The notes beneath the pieces are model-generated. The model saw only the letters and a list, made by a program, of their open reading frames with translations, was not told the origin of the DNA and did not search any database. Shown piece after piece: positions 1 to 8,082 of a stretch of 42,214 nucleotides of DNA; within the stretch, counting starts at the first letter, position 1, and every line of letters begins with the position of its first letter. Origin of the DNA: a virus; the IMG/VR virus record IMGVR_UViG_3300029990_000324, positions 1-42,214 of that record; one strand, written 5' to 3'. A program made the translations under genes and the position numbers.

Positions 1-2559
1 ATAGAGCATTTCGAGCGCACGGCGCGGCGTCATGTCATCCAGATTGAGCTTGGTCAATTCATCCAGCACCGGGTGCGGCAGGCTGGCGAACATGTCGCTT
101 TGCTGCGGCGCGGCCGGTTTGCCCTTGGCAGGTGCAGGAATTTCATGGGGCAGGGCGGTGGCTTCCAGGCGACCCAAGTGCTCGCGAGCACGCACAATCA
201 CTTCGCTCGGCACGCCGGCCAGTTGCGCCACGGCCAGGCCGTAACTCTGGCTGGCAGGCCCGGGCAACACGTGGTGGAGGAACACGATGCGTTCGTTGTG
301 CTCGGTGGCATTGAGGTGAACGTTGGCCACCAGCGGTTGCGCCTCCGGTAGCACCGTCAACTCAAAATAGTGGGTGGCAAACAGGGTGTAAGCGCGCAGA
401 TGGGCCAGCCGCTCGGCAGCCGCCCAAGCCAGGGACAAGCCGTCGAAGGTGCTGGTGCCGCGACCGACTTCGTCCATCAGCACCAGGCTACGTTCGGTGG
501 CGTTGTGCAAAATGTTCGCGGTTTCGCTCATTTCAACCATGAAGGTCGAGCGGCCGCCCGCGAGGTCATCGCTGGAACCGATCCGGGTGAAAATCCGGTC
601 CACCAAGGACAGTTCGCAACTGGCCGCCGGCACGAAGCTGCCGATGTGCGCGAGCAACACGATCAACGCGGTCTGACGCATGTAGGTGGATTTACCGCCC
701 ATGTTCGGACCGGTGATTACCAGCATACGCGTGTTGTCGTCGAGGCTCAGGTCGTTGGCCACGAACGGCGTGCTCAGCACTTGCTCGACCACTGGGTGAC
801 GACCCTGGGTGATGCGCATGCAGGGCTCGTCGACGAAACGCGGGCAGTTCAGGTCGAGGTTCAGCGCGCGTTCGGCGAGGTTGCTCAGCACGTCCAGTTC
901 GGCCAGCGCAGCGGCGGTGTCCTGCAGTGGCGGCAACTGGGCGATCAGGTCTTCGAGCAGCGCTTCGTAAAGCATTTTCTCGCGGGCCAGGGCACGGCTC
1001 TTGGCCGACAGGGCCTTGTCCTCGAACGCCTTGAGTTCCGGGGTAATGAAACGCTCGGCACCTTTCAACGTCTGGCGGCGGATGTAGTCGGCCGGCGCGG
1101 ACTCGGCCTGTTTGCTCGGCAACTCAATGAAGTAGCCGTGAATGCGGTTGTAACCGACTTTCAGGTGCGACAGACCGGTGCGGGCTTTCTCGCGTGCTTC
1201 CAGATCGATCAGGAACTGCCCGGCGTTTTCGCTGAGCGATTGCAGATCGTCGAGTTCGCTGTCGTAACCGGTCTTCAACACGCCACCGTCACGGATCACC
1301 GCTGGCGGGTTGTCGATAATGGCTTTTTCCAGCAGCGCCGCCAGTTCTGGATAGGTGCTGGTGGTCTTGGCCAGTTGAATGATGTGCGGCGCTTCCAGCT
1401 CGGTCATCGCCACTTGCAACTGGGGCAGCGCGCCCAGTGCATCGCGCAGACGAGCGAGGTCGCGAGGGCGGGCATTACGCAGGCCGATCCGTGCCAGAAT
1501 CCGCTCGATGTCGCCGATTTCCTTGAGCTGTGGTTGCAGTTTCTCGAAGCGGTAGCCGTCGAGCAGGCACGTGATCGACGTCTGACGCGCCAGCAACACG
1601 GTCAGGTCCCGCAACGGACGGTTCAACCAACGGGTGAGCAAGCGGCTGCCCATGGCGGTCTGGCAGCGATCGACCACCGATTGCAGGGTGTTGTCGCGAC
1701 CACCGGCCAGGTTGGTGTCCAGTTCCAGGTTGCGACGGCTCGCGCCGTCCAGCACCACGGTGTCATCCAGGCGTTCATGGCGCAGGCTGCGTAAATGCGG
1801 CAGAGCGGTGCGCTGGGTTTCCTTGGCGTAGCTGAGCAGGCAACCGGCAGCGCCGATGGCCAGGGTCAGGTTCTCGCAACCAAAACCTTTAAGGTCCTGA
1901 GTAGAGAATTGCTGGCACAGACTTTTCAGCGCCGAGTCGCGCTCGAAATCCCACGGCGCACGGCGACGAACCCCACGACGTTTTTCCGCCGGCAGGTCTT
2001 TTGGCCAATCGTCCGGGATCATCAGCTCGACCGGATTGACCCGCTCCAGCTCCGCCAGCAGGTTTTCCCAACCCTTGATTTCCAGCACCGTGAAATTGCC
2101 GCTGGTGATGTCCAGCACGGCCAGGCCGAACAGGCGCTCGTCACCCAGCACCGCCGCGATCAGGTTGTCCCGACGCTCATCCAGCAGCGCTTCATCACTG
2201 ACCGTACCCGGCGTGATGATCCGCACCACCTGACGATCCACCGGCCCTTTGCTGGTCGCCGGATCACCGACCTGCTCGCAAATCACCACCGATTCGCCGA
2301 GCTTGACCAGTTTCGCCAGGTAACCTTCCGCGGCGTGGTAAGGAATCCCACACATTGGAATCGCCTGACCCGCCGACTGCCCACGGGCGGTCAGGGTGAT
2401 GTCCAGCAACTTGGCGGCCTTCTTCGCGTCTTCGTAGAAGATCTCGTAGAAGTCGCCCATGCGGTAGAACATCAACTGGTCAGGGTGCTGGTTCTTCAGG
2501 CGCCAGTACTGCTGCATCATTGGCGTGTGACTGGATAAATCTGAAATTGCTTTATTCAT
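1..2559 (-). CDS. mutS: DNA mismatch repair protein MutS (3' end outside window)
   Basis: MutS recognises base mismatches and small loops and starts methyl-independent mismatch repair with MutL. The reading frame is open for 853 codons and runs off the left edge near the usual C-terminus. The mismatch-reading F-Y-E motif is at residues 37-39, and the Walker A motif (GPNMGGKST) near residue 618 is followed by the [12 protein letters not shown] Walker B/signature region. The ATG at 2557-2559 is chosen because the N-terminus [19 protein letters not shown] matches Pseudomonas MutS as I know it. Codons 1-13 use AT-rich synonyms (GCA, ATT, TCA, TTA, AGT) unlike the rest of the gene and unlike the duplicate start at 38876-38932, so I infer they come from the prophage. 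The start lies only 13 nt after the integrase stop codon, with no convincing Shine-Dalgarno, so expression probably depends on phage-side transcription. Confidence 0.97.
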   Translation of the reverse strand, partial: MNKAISDLSSHTPMMQQYWRLKNQHPDQLMFYRMGDFYEIFYEDAKKAAKLLDITLTARGQSAGQAIPMCGIPYHAAEGYLAKLVKLGESVVICEQVGDPATSKGPVDRQVVRIITPGTVSDEALLDERRDNLIAAVLGDERLFGLAVLDITSGNFTVLEIKGWENLLAELERVNPVELMIPDDWPKDLPAEKRRGVRRRAPWDFERDSALKSLCQQFSTQDLKGFGCENLTLAIGAAGCLLSYAKETQRTALPHLRSLRHERLDDTVVLDGASRRNLELDTNLAGGRDNTLQSVVDRCQTAMGSRLLTRWLNRPLRDLTVLLARQTSITCLLDGYRFEKLQPQLKEIGDIERILARIGLRNARPRDLARLRDALGALPQLQVAMTELEAPHIIQLAKTTSTYPELAALLEKAIIDNPPAVIRDGGVLKTGYDSELDDLQSLSENAGQFLIDLEAREKARTGLSHLKVGYNRIHGYFIELPSKQAESAPADYIRRQTLKGAERFITPELKAFEDKALSAKSRALAREKMLYEALLEDLIAQLPPLQDTAAALAELDVLSNLAERALNLDLNCPRFVDEPCMRITQGRHPVVEQVLSTPFVANDLSLDDNTRMLVITGPNMGGKSTYMRQTALIVLLAHIGSFVPAASCELSLVDRIFTRIGSSDDLAGGRSTFMVEMSETANILHNATERSLVLMDEVGRGTSTFDGLSLAWAAAERLAHLRAYTLFATHYFELTVLPEAQPLVANVHLNATEHNERIVFLHHVLPGPASQSYGLAVAQLAGVPSEVIVRAREHLGRLEATALPHEIPAPAKGKPAAPQQSDMFASLPHPVLDELTKLNLDDMTPRRALEMLY
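2519..2529. other. attL core candidate (ATTGGCGTGTG) inside mutS codons 11-14
   Basis: The 11-bp sequence is repeated exactly at 38892-38902. Left of it the sequence is ordinary mutS. Right of it the mutS codons switch to a different synonymous set. At the other copy the situation is mirrored: the native-looking mutS start lies on its right and unrelated phage DNA on its left. This places the strand exchange in or next to these bases. A second shared block, GCTTTATTCATC (2549-2560 and 38922-38933), spans the start codon and could widen the core. The assignment is inferred from sequence comparison only. Confidence 0.7.
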
Positions 2560-2572
2560 CAGTGGCTTAGCG

Positions 2573-3850
2573 TTATTCGTTCAAAAGTGTGGGGCAAAAA
2601 TGGGGCTTTTTGGTTTGCTTTTGAATGCCTGACCAGATGTGTAGAAGCTCGGTCGGCGACTCGTCGTCCATCCACTTGGCGTACACCTCGACGAGCATGG
2701 TGAAGTCCTTGTGGCCCATTTGCTTTGCAATGAACGCAAGGTTACCACGGGCAGTCAGGCACCAGCAGGCGTAGGTGTGCCGAGTCTGGTACGGCCGGCG
2801 TGGGCGAATCCCTGAACGCTTTTGAATGGCAGCCCACTTTGTGTTCCATGACGTGGGGATAAACCAGTGGTTGATGATTTTCTTTCGGGCTTGTGTGGTT
2901 GGAGAAAGCAGCGGGGTGACTGTTTCCAGGCGGCTTTCGTGACGGTTCATGTAGACCTCAATCTCGCGTGGTGCGTGGTCGGCCACTAAACTCATGAGAG
3001 TTTTACAGGCCTCGACGGCTGGCGGCATCAAGAGTACTGCCCGAGGCTTTCCAGTCTTCGGGACTTTGAATGTGCCGTCCGCGGTGATTGCCCTGGTGAT
3101 GTTGAGCTGACCAGCGGCCAGGTCGATATCTTCTACGGCCAGCGCGCACATCTCGCCCGGGCGAAGGCCAGTGTAAACCGCGAGGGTGATCGCCGCTGAG
3201 TCCTGCGGGTGGAGGCATCCCTTGGTGAGCAACTGTTCGAACTCGCCCTTTGTCAGCGGATCCGGTTCGCGTCCGATCATCGCGAATCGGATGCAGGCGG
3301 TGGATAGGCCTTTGCGGCAGTAGCTGTTGTTTTCGCACCAGGCCAGGAAGCCGGCGAACGTGGCCAGGTAATGGTTCGCAGTCGAAGGTGCCCGGGTGGC
3401 GATCAATTGGGTCCTGAGCAGTTGGATGTCTTCGGGTAAAAGAATGCCTGCCAATCGGTCTGGCCCCAATAGTTCGGTGCAGATATCCAGTGCATAACCG
3501 TATTTCTCTTCGGTCATCGGGGTGATGTCGACGGCCTTCAGCGGTTTGTAACGGGCCAGCAGTGCGGCCAGGCGTTCGTCCTTTACGTTGCTGTAGTTGG
3601 TCGAGTTCTTCGAATTGGGAAAGTGGCGGGTGTAGTCGAAGTGCCCTGTTTTGATCTCATGAATGATTGCCGCCCTAAGAAGGGCGGCATGTTTGATGTT
3701 GGCTTTGGTGACTGGAAGACCGAGGGATTCGCGGCAGCGGATCCGCCGCCACATGAACACGACGCGTATGTTGCCGCCGTGTACCTCAATCCCTTTGTGT
3801 TTGGCCAGCTCGGCTTCTAGGCCGCTTCCTGCGGTGCGCTCTCGGCCCAC
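2573..3850 (-). CDS. int: Tyrosine site-specific integrase (DUF3596 type)
   Basis: This enzyme catalyses integration and excision of the prophage. The 425-residue protein has an N-terminal arm-binding (DUF3596-like) region with [19 protein letters not shown], a SAM-like core-binding domain, and a C-terminal catalytic domain. Catalytic residues visible are Arg in YTGLRPGEM (about residue 228), the box II stretch YQTRHTYA (about 355) and the nucleophile Tyr in EVYAKW (about 389). The usual first box II His is Tyr, which is common in this subfamily. The GTG start at 3848-3850 is preceded by GGAG at 8 nt and overlaps the excisionase gene; a longer upstream frame exists but has no family resemblance. 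The gene is last in the leftward operon and directly upstream of mutS. Confidence 0.93.
   Translation of the reverse strand: MGRERTAGSGLEAELAKHKGIEVHGGNIRVVFMWRRIRCRESLGLPVTKANIKHAALLRAAIIHEIKTGHFDYTRHFPNSKNSTNYSNVKDERLAALLARYKPLKAVDITPMTEEKYGYALDICTELLGPDRLAGILLPEDIQLLRTQLIATRAPSTANHYLATFAGFLAWCENNSYCRKGLSTACIRFAMIGREPDPLTKGEFEQLLTKGCLHPQDSAAITLAVYTGLRPGEMCALAVEDIDLAAGQLNITRAITADGTFKVPKTGKPRAVLLMPPAVEACKTLMSLVADHAPREIEVYMNRHESRLETVTPLLSPTTQARKKIINHWFIPTSWNTKWAAIQKRSGIRPRRPYQTRHTYACWCLTARGNLAFIAKQMGHKDFTMLVEVYAKWMDDESPTELLHIWSGIQKQTKKPHFCPTLLNE
2589..2606. repeat. 18-bp direct repeat near attL, possible integrase arm site
   Basis: The sequence GTGGGGCAAAAATGGGGC occurs here, in the 3' end of the integrase gene, and again exactly and in the same direction at 38752-38769, near attR. 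Repeats on both sides of the att core are typical of arm-type integrase binding sites; that role is inferred. A diverged relative lies at about 38962-38980 on the bacterial side of attR. Confidence 0.5.
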
Positions 3851-4014
3851 TTGTCGTACTCCGTCATGTTGATTGCGATGCGGCCGTCTGGCGTTTTGCG
3901 CCAGATCCGACCCTGTGCCCAGGTGCCGTTCTTCACTTTGTGGCGTATGGCGTCTTCGCTGTAGCCAGTGAGTTCGGATGCGCGGTTGATCATTACCCAG
4001 CGTGGAAGGCTCAT
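3817..4014 (-). CDS. Excisionase-like small DNA-binding protein
   Basis: This 65-residue protein looks like a phage excisionase, a directionality factor that bends att DNA to favour excision. The N-terminus (RWVMINRASELTGYSEDAIRHKVKNG) resembles a winged-helix MerR/AlpA fold, with the wing region [19 protein letters not shown]. The ATG at 4012-4014 follows GGGAG at 8 nt. Its 3' end overlaps the integrase start by 34 nt and its start overlaps the upstream stop in an ATGA junction, which fits xis-int coupling. The family call rests on fold pattern and position. Confidence 0.75.
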   Translation of the reverse strand: MSLPRWVMINRASELTGYSEDAIRHKVKNGTWAQGRIWRKTPDGRIAINMTEYDKWAESAPQEAA

Positions 4015-4184
4015 TGCTGTTGCTCCCGTGCACGGCGCGCGATGCCTTCGGCCTGGCGCAGCTTGCTGCATTGTTCGTGGTTGCCGTGTGCCCTCGACTT
4101 GTCGCATCTGTCGCAGATGGTTTGCAGGTCGAGGGGCGGCATTTGCCCGCGGCGTATGCGGACTGTTCGGCGAAGGGCTGTCAT
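4011..4184 (-). CDS. Small Cys/His-containing phage protein, unknown function
   Basis: The protein has 57 residues and is very basic, with an N-terminal RTVRIRRGQ stretch and a CDRCDKSRAHGNHEQC arrangement (C-x2-C, His residues, then Cys) that could bind zinc. A strong AAGGAGG stands before the ATG at 4182-4184. The gene overlaps the methyltransferase stop and the excisionase start by 4 nt each, so translation is probably coupled. A role as a small nucleic-acid-binding accessory protein is only a guess. Confidence 0.65.
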   Translation of the reverse strand: MTALRRTVRIRRGQMPPLDLQTICDRCDKSRAHGNHEQCSKLRQAEGIARRAREQQQ

Positions 4185-5104
4185 GCGGCCTCCTTGAGGG
4201 CTTGGATAATCCGCTTCCCTGCCAGAGGTGGAACCGCGTTCCCCGCCATATGCACGGTCAGTCGATGGCTGTCCGGCCGGAGAGTGCTGCCCGGAAACGT
4301 CTGAGCGGCCAGGACTTCGTCTGCGGTGATCATCCGCATCTTGTCCCCATCGACTACCGCCCACCGATCGCGGGTTGTGATTGTGCCGATCGGTCGGTCA
4401 AGACTGCGGCCGGTAAGTCCAGATCCGGAGCCGTAGTAGGGCATCAGGAACCGCTCTCCAAATTTTTCGCGGCCGTTTTTTACCCGAGTCAACGTTGATT
4501 CAGCTCGGCCAGGCTTTTCAATTGGCGACCACTTACCAGCGGCGAAGTTGATAAACGATCTGGCCGGCACGTGCTCAATGCGTGGAAGCTGAAGGTGCAG
4601 AGGCGCTTTGCTTCTGGTGGCGATCATGAACAGCCGGACGCGGTGCTGGGGTACGCCCAGATCTGCGCAGTCAACGATGTGCGGTGCAAGTTGGTAACCC
4701 AAGGCTTTCATTGCCTGAGCCCAGGCTGGGTAAAGTGTCCAGCTCATAAACTCTGGGACGTTCTCGATCACCCATGCGTCTTGGCGGCGACTTTCGGCGC
4801 AGTCCACCACTGCCCAGGCGGTTGAGCGCGAGTCGTCATGCTCGGGGTTGTCCGCTCCTTTTCCTCTCGCGCGGGTATGGCCCTGGCAGCAAGGGGCAGC
4901 GAGGCCCAGATCATGGCTCGGCATGTCAGCCCATCGTGCCTGCCTCAAGTCCTGGCATGCGTGGATGGCGTTGGGATGATTTGCGCTGTGCCAGTGAACA
5001 GCCTCAGGCCAATGGTTGGCTGCGTACACAACACTTACGTCCGCATCAGTGGCGCCTTGTGTCAAACCGCCTAGGCCAGCAAACAGGTCAATGGCCTTGA
5101 TCAT
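4181..5104 (-). CDS. DNA (cytosine-5-)-methyltransferase
   Basis: The enzyme transfers a methyl group from S-adenosylmethionine to carbon 5 of cytosine in a specific DNA sequence. In the 307-residue protein, motif I is DLFAGLGG (residues 6-13), motif IV is APCCQGH with the catalytic Cys around 72, motif VI is ENV (114-116), motif VIII is PQHRVRLF, and motif X is GNAVPPLAGKRI near the C-terminus. The motif IV region departs from the usual GGPPCQGFS but keeps Pro-Cys. The target-recognition region is short. No partner restriction enzyme is encoded nearby, so this is an orphan methylase; protection against host restriction or control of phage promoters is the usual inference. It overlaps its neighbours by 4 nt each in the leftward operon. 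Confidence 0.92.
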   Translation of the reverse strand: MIKAIDLFAGLGGLTQGATDADVSVVYAANHWPEAVHWHSANHPNAIHACQDLRQARWADMPSHDLGLAAPCCQGHTRARGKGADNPEHDDSRSTAWAVVDCAESRRQDAWVIENVPEFMSWTLYPAWAQAMKALGYQLAPHIVDCADLGVPQHRVRLFMIATRSKAPLHLQLPRIEHVPARSFINFAAGKWSPIEKPGRAESTLTRVKNGREKFGERFLMPYYGSGSGLTGRSLDRPIGTITTRDRWAVVDGDKMRMITADEVLAAQTFPGSTLRPDSHRLTVHMAGNAVPPLAGKRIIQALKEAA

Positions 5105-6312
5105 GCTGCGGCTCCTGGCTTAAACAGTGGGTCAGCGCCAATGAACACTTCTTCCGGAGCGTCAGGCCACTGCTCCCGGATAGTGTCGAAGTCGCCTTCG
5201 TTCCAGAGGCGTAGGAACTCCATGCCGTCGTGATCGCTGAATGTGTTTCCCAGCGCGAAAGTAATCGCAGCAGTGGAGGGGTCTGGTGGTGGAAGCGGGA
5301 GGGCGTTCAGTGCGGCTTCAGATTCGACAAACCAGTCGGCAGCTTGTGGGTTCTGTTCCTTTAAGATCAGCACGCCTTCGGCTAGTAGCCATGCGAGGTT
5401 GTCCAGCTGCTGCAGGGTTGCTTCGTTCTCGGGCTGGGCTGTGGGATATGCCAGAGCATGATCGAGAGCCACCCGAAAGCCTGCGGCATTGCGGTGTCCG
5501 CCACCGTCGTACAATTTGGCTATCTCGGACACGTCCATGCCGGCATCTGTGCTGCGCAGGCTGAAGGTTCGACCATCAGGAGTATCGAAGTAAGAGCCGG
5601 CGAAGAGCTCGCCTTCAGACATAAGATGCCCCGCATCGCTCGCAAACATGTATGGCAGGTTTGCGACAGGCACATCATGGCCACCGATGAGCATGCGGCG
5701 TTTGGTAGTGCGCACCAGGTCGGCCACAGTCTTTTGGTGCTGACGATTGATGGCCGCGCCGTCGAGGCGCAATGCGTTGATGTCATCGGCGAAGAGCAGG
5801 TCCCAAGTCGCGAAGTCCTGCGGGTAACTGAACAGGTCCGCCATGATCTCGCGGGTGCCGGGCAGTTTGAATTGCCATAGATCGCGGTCTGCGATGTGGT
5901 TGATCAGGTCTGGGCGCTGGTGCCGGGGGAAAAAGAAGTCCCAGGTGAGGCTCGCACCGGATTGATTCATGTCGAAAGCCGCATGAAGTTTTCCAGTGCT
6001 ATTTTTTTTGTGTGCCTCGTAGTGCAGTTCTGCCGCCGGTACATCACCCAGGTCGTCCATGGCTGTCTTGTGATGATCGATCACAAGCACCGACGCAGCT
6101 TCATCTGCCAGGGCTACGAGTACGTCGTATTTGTAGGAGAAGTCGACAATGATGACGTTCTTGCCCGTGACGTCAGGAGCCGGCTCGCCGTAGTGCGCGG
6201 GATGGAATTCGACATCGGATCCCAGAGCTTTTCGGACAACCCAGGCGGCGCCGAAACCGTCAGCACAGTTGCCGTGATAGATGCAGAGAGTGGCGGTAGT
6301 TTGGTTTTTCAT
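5101..6312 (-). CDS. DHH-family phosphoesterase with extra C-terminal region
   Basis: The N-terminal two thirds match the DHH/DHHA1 superfamily (RecJ, NrnA, oligoribonuclease-like and exopolyphosphatase-like enzymes), metal-dependent phosphoesterases. Visible motifs are HGNCADGFGAAW (residues about 14-25), VDFSY, DHHK, and the DHHA1 substrate motif GGGHRNAAGF. A further segment of about 110 residues (Pro-rich LPLPPPDPS, then an acidic LWNEGDFDTIREQWPDAPEE region) is not part of the family core and may be a fused domain. The substrate cannot be told from sequence: short oligonucleotides, cyclic dinucleotide products or phosphoanhydrides are all possible. It lies between the methyltransferase and a small membrane protein gene, with 4-nt overlaps on both sides. 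Confidence 0.82.
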   Translation of the reverse strand: MKNQTTATLCIYHGNCADGFGAAWVVRKALGSDVEFHPAHYGEPAPDVTGKNVIIVDFSYKYDVLVALADEAASVLVIDHHKTAMDDLGDVPAAELHYEAHKKNSTGKLHAAFDMNQSGASLTWDFFFPRHQRPDLINHIADRDLWQFKLPGTREIMADLFSYPQDFATWDLLFADDINALRLDGAAINRQHQKTVADLVRTTKRRMLIGGHDVPVANLPYMFASDAGHLMSEGELFAGSYFDTPDGRTFSLRSTDAGMDVSEIAKLYDGGGHRNAAGFRVALDHALAYPTAQPENEATLQQLDNLAWLLAEGVLILKEQNPQAADWFVESEAALNALPLPPPDPSTAAITFALGNTFSDHDGMEFLRLWNEGDFDTIREQWPDAPEEVFIGADPLFKPGAAA

Positions 6313-6728
6313 GCTGCATTCTCCAGCGCTACCGGTTCCAGACGGGTTGCCATGGCGAGCGCTTGATCGCGGAGCGTCAGGGTGTCTCGTTCGAGTTTTT
6401 TACCTGTGCGAAATGCGCTGAATGTCTCCGCTGCGATTCGCAGTTGTTCTGCGATGGCCAGCAGGGTCTGGCGTTCTGGTTCGCCTAGTTTTGATGCGGC
6501 CAATGCGCGCTCGTAGTGGGAGTACAGTTGCTTGTGGTGGTCCTGCGCTTGATCAAGCGATCGCTTCAGGTCCTGGATCGTCCCTGAGTTATCTGATTGC
6601 TGAATAGCCTTGCCTTCGTCAATGCCTTCAATACGGCCATCGATCAGGCCGCCGCGATAGCCTGCCCAATAAGTGAGACCAACAAGTACGATCAGAACGA
6701 TCAATGCGCAAACTTGAATTGTGGTCAT
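6309..6728 (-). CDS. Small membrane-anchored coiled-coil protein, unknown function
   Basis: The 139-residue protein has an N-terminal hydrophobic helix (VCALIVLIVLVGLTYWAGY, about residues 6-24), then a Gly/Asp-rich linker and a long helical, heptad-like region rich in Gln, Leu and Glu (about 50-139). This suggests an inner-membrane anchor with a cytoplasmic coiled coil. I recognise no family. The ATG at 6726-6728 follows GAGG at 10 nt; the segment GAGGTACACAGCACATG closely resembles the start of the gene ending at 8023. The gene follows RNA hairpin L3 and overlaps the DHH gene by 4 nt. Confidence 0.65.
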   Translation of the reverse strand: MTTIQVCALIVLIVLVGLTYWAGYRGGLIDGRIEGIDEGKAIQQSDNSGTIQDLKRSLDQAQDHHKQLYSHYERALAASKLGEPERQTLLAIAEQLRIAAETFSAFRTGKKLERDTLTLRDQALAMATRLEPVALENAA

Positions 6729-6749
6729 GTGCTGTGTACCTCGGTAGAG

Positions 6750-6787
6750 CCCGCCGCCGGGATTCTTGGTGAGAGGCCGGCGGCGGG
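6750..6787 (-). ncRNA. RNA hairpin L3 with conserved CCTCTCACCA loop
   Basis: On the transcribed minus strand an 11-bp G/C stem (6777-6787 with 6750-6760) closes a 16-nt loop reading CCTCTCACCAAGAATC. The hairpin fills the gap between the DUF2303 gene and the membrane-protein gene. The loop matches five other hairpins in the early transcripts while the stem is unrelated in sequence. There is no U-run, so it is not an ordinary terminator. Confidence 0.75.
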
Positions 6788-6806
6788 GTGTTGCTTAATG
6801 GGGTGA

Positions 6807-7628
6807 TTACCAGGTGGCTTCGTACAGTGGTACGTCACCGATAGCGCTGTGGATCTTCTGGCGAACGGCGTTGTAGGCCTCTTCGAGCACCTTGTCAGGG
6901 CGCACCAACTCAAACCACATTTGCAGGCGACCTTCCAGAATGCGGTAGCGGAATCGAGCTGGGACGCAGAAGGCGTCGCCGCCGAGGAACGGTTTCACGG
7001 CAATGAAAAACTGTTCGGGGATGCGCAATTGCCCGGCTTCGCCGGCACGACCGTCGATTTCTTCGTTGTAGGTCAGTTGAACCTGGCCGTTATCGAGACG
7101 GGTGCCTTGGCGGAAAGTGATGTTTTTCTTGGCTTCCAGGGTGCGGCTGATTTCCAGCATGTCGGCAGCGCTTGGGTCTGTCGCTTCGTTTTCGCGCTGG
7201 GTGATATCCCTGACGTTCTCCTCGATGAACTCGGCGAACTCGGCTTGATTCATGCGCTTGCGGTCATTCGCCTTCCAGCGGCCCCACTCGATGGTGGTTG
7301 GGCATTTGTAGGTAGCGATGTGGTCGCCCCAGGCGGGGGTAGTAGGTTGGTGATAGTCGATGACTGCCGTGAAAGTTCGGCCTTCGGGGCCGTTGCAGAA
7401 CACTGCGGTGGCGTTATCGGCGAAACGGTTCACGTAATCAATGAAGGATTCGGCATCCAGCACGGTGAGTTTCTGGCGTGTGCGGGTAGGGTTAGGTAAC
7501 AGGTGTTCAAGGTCGTGGACGCTCACGCTGTCAGGAACCAGGGCGATGGGTGTTGCCAGCCCTGGATGATCGATAGGACGGCCTAACGCTTGTGCGAGGG
7601 TGACCAGTTGCTGAATGGCTTGTTGCAT
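6807..7628 (-). CDS. DUF2303-family phage protein
   Basis: The 273-residue protein resembles DUF2303, a family of unknown function common in early regions of Pseudomonas and other temperate phages. Characteristic stretches are HDLEHLLPNPTRTRQ near the N-terminus, a central FTAVIDYH region and the C-terminal PARFRYRILEGRLQMWFELVRPDKVLEEAY. No catalytic motif or membrane segment is seen. The start at 7626-7628 is supported by GGAG at 8 nt, but that Shine-Dalgarno lies in the 3' arm of hairpin L2, so translation may be structure-controlled. Confidence 0.8.
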   Translation of the reverse strand: MQQAIQQLVTLAQALGRPIDHPGLATPIALVPDSVSVHDLEHLLPNPTRTRQKLTVLDAESFIDYVNRFADNATAVFCNGPEGRTFTAVIDYHQPTTPAWGDHIATYKCPTTIEWGRWKANDRKRMNQAEFAEFIEENVRDITQRENEATDPSAADMLEISRTLEAKKNITFRQGTRLDNGQVQLTYNEEIDGRAGEAGQLRIPEQFFIAVKPFLGGDAFCVPARFRYRILEGRLQMWFELVRPDKVLEEAYNAVRQKIHSAIGDVPLYEATW

Positions 7629-7635
7629 TGGATGT

Positions 7636-7673
7636 ACTCCATTGGGTGATGCTGTGGTGAGAGGTTTTGGAGT
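7636..7673 (-). ncRNA. RNA hairpin L2 with conserved loop; Shine-Dalgarno in stem
   Basis: On the minus strand a 6-bp stem ACTCCA/TGGAGT (7668-7673 with 7636-7641) encloses a 26-nt loop starting AAACCTCTCACCA. The 3' arm contains the GGAG Shine-Dalgarno of the DUF2303 gene, whose ATG is 7 nt further on. The stem is the weakest of the six related hairpins, which suits a switchable ribosome-site cover. This role is inferred. Confidence 0.65.
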
Positions 7674-7678
7674 CAGGA

Positions 7679-8023
7679 TTACTGACTGACGTGGCGCAAT
7701 TTGTCGGGCGCGTGCTCTTCGCCGACGGTGCGCAGCGGCAAGTCTTGTTGCCGTGGGTCGCGGCGGGTCAGATTGCCTTCAGGCGTCAGGAAGAACAGCG
7801 ATGTGCCGCGAGACAGGATCGGTTCTTTCGCTTTGACGTCGGCCTTGATGGTCATCTGGCCGCTGCCGTCAGGCTTATAAATCAGCTTGATGTTCAGCTC
7901 TCCGCCCTTGCCGGTCTGGCGGATAGCATCGATCAGGCTGTGTTGGGTTTCGCTGAGTTCATCGAGCAGCCCTCCGGCTTCGATGTCCCGTAGCGTGTCG
8001 ATGAAGGGACGAGCTTTGCTCAT
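7679..8023 (-). CDS. Phage early protein, unknown function
   Basis: The 114-residue soluble protein is not one I recognise. It has a helical N-terminal third (SKARPFIDTLRDIEAGGLLDELSETQHSLIDAIRQTGKGG) and then a beta-rich region (ELNIKLIYKPDGSGQMTIKADVKAKEP), ending in a charged tail. The ATG at 8021-8023 follows GAGG at 8 nt within GAGGCACAGCACATG, nearly the same initiation segment as the membrane-protein gene starting at 6728. It sits between hairpin L2 and a plain hairpin at 8054-8072 in the leftward operon. Confidence 0.6.
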   Translation of the reverse strand: MSKARPFIDTLRDIEAGGLLDELSETQHSLIDAIRQTGKGGELNIKLIYKPDGSGQMTIKADVKAKEPILSRGTSLFFLTPEGNLTRRDPRQQDLPLRTVGEEHAPDKLRHVSQ

Positions 8024-8053
8024 GTGCTGTGCCTCATTGAGTGGATGTTGTTT

Positions 8054-8072
8054 GCCCCTGGGCGGCAGGGGT
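8054..8072 (-). other. G/C hairpin between early genes
   Basis: A CCCCTG/CAGGGG stem with a short loop lies in the 59-nt gap between the genes ending at 8083 and starting at 8023. It lacks both a U-run and the conserved CCTCTCACCA loop of the other early hairpins, so it may be a processing or stability element. Confidence 0.35.
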
Positions 8073-8082
8073 CACCGGTGAA

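Noticed and set aside
370-1794. Long plus-strand open frame of 474 codons
   Set aside because: It is the antisense shadow of mutS, a high-GC coding gene; the product has no recognisable domain.
2549-2560. GCTTTATTCATC as the sole att core
   Set aside because: Choosing it would make the AT-rich mutS codons bacterial and the typical Pseudomonas codons phage-derived, which is less likely; it remains a possible part of a wider imperfect core.
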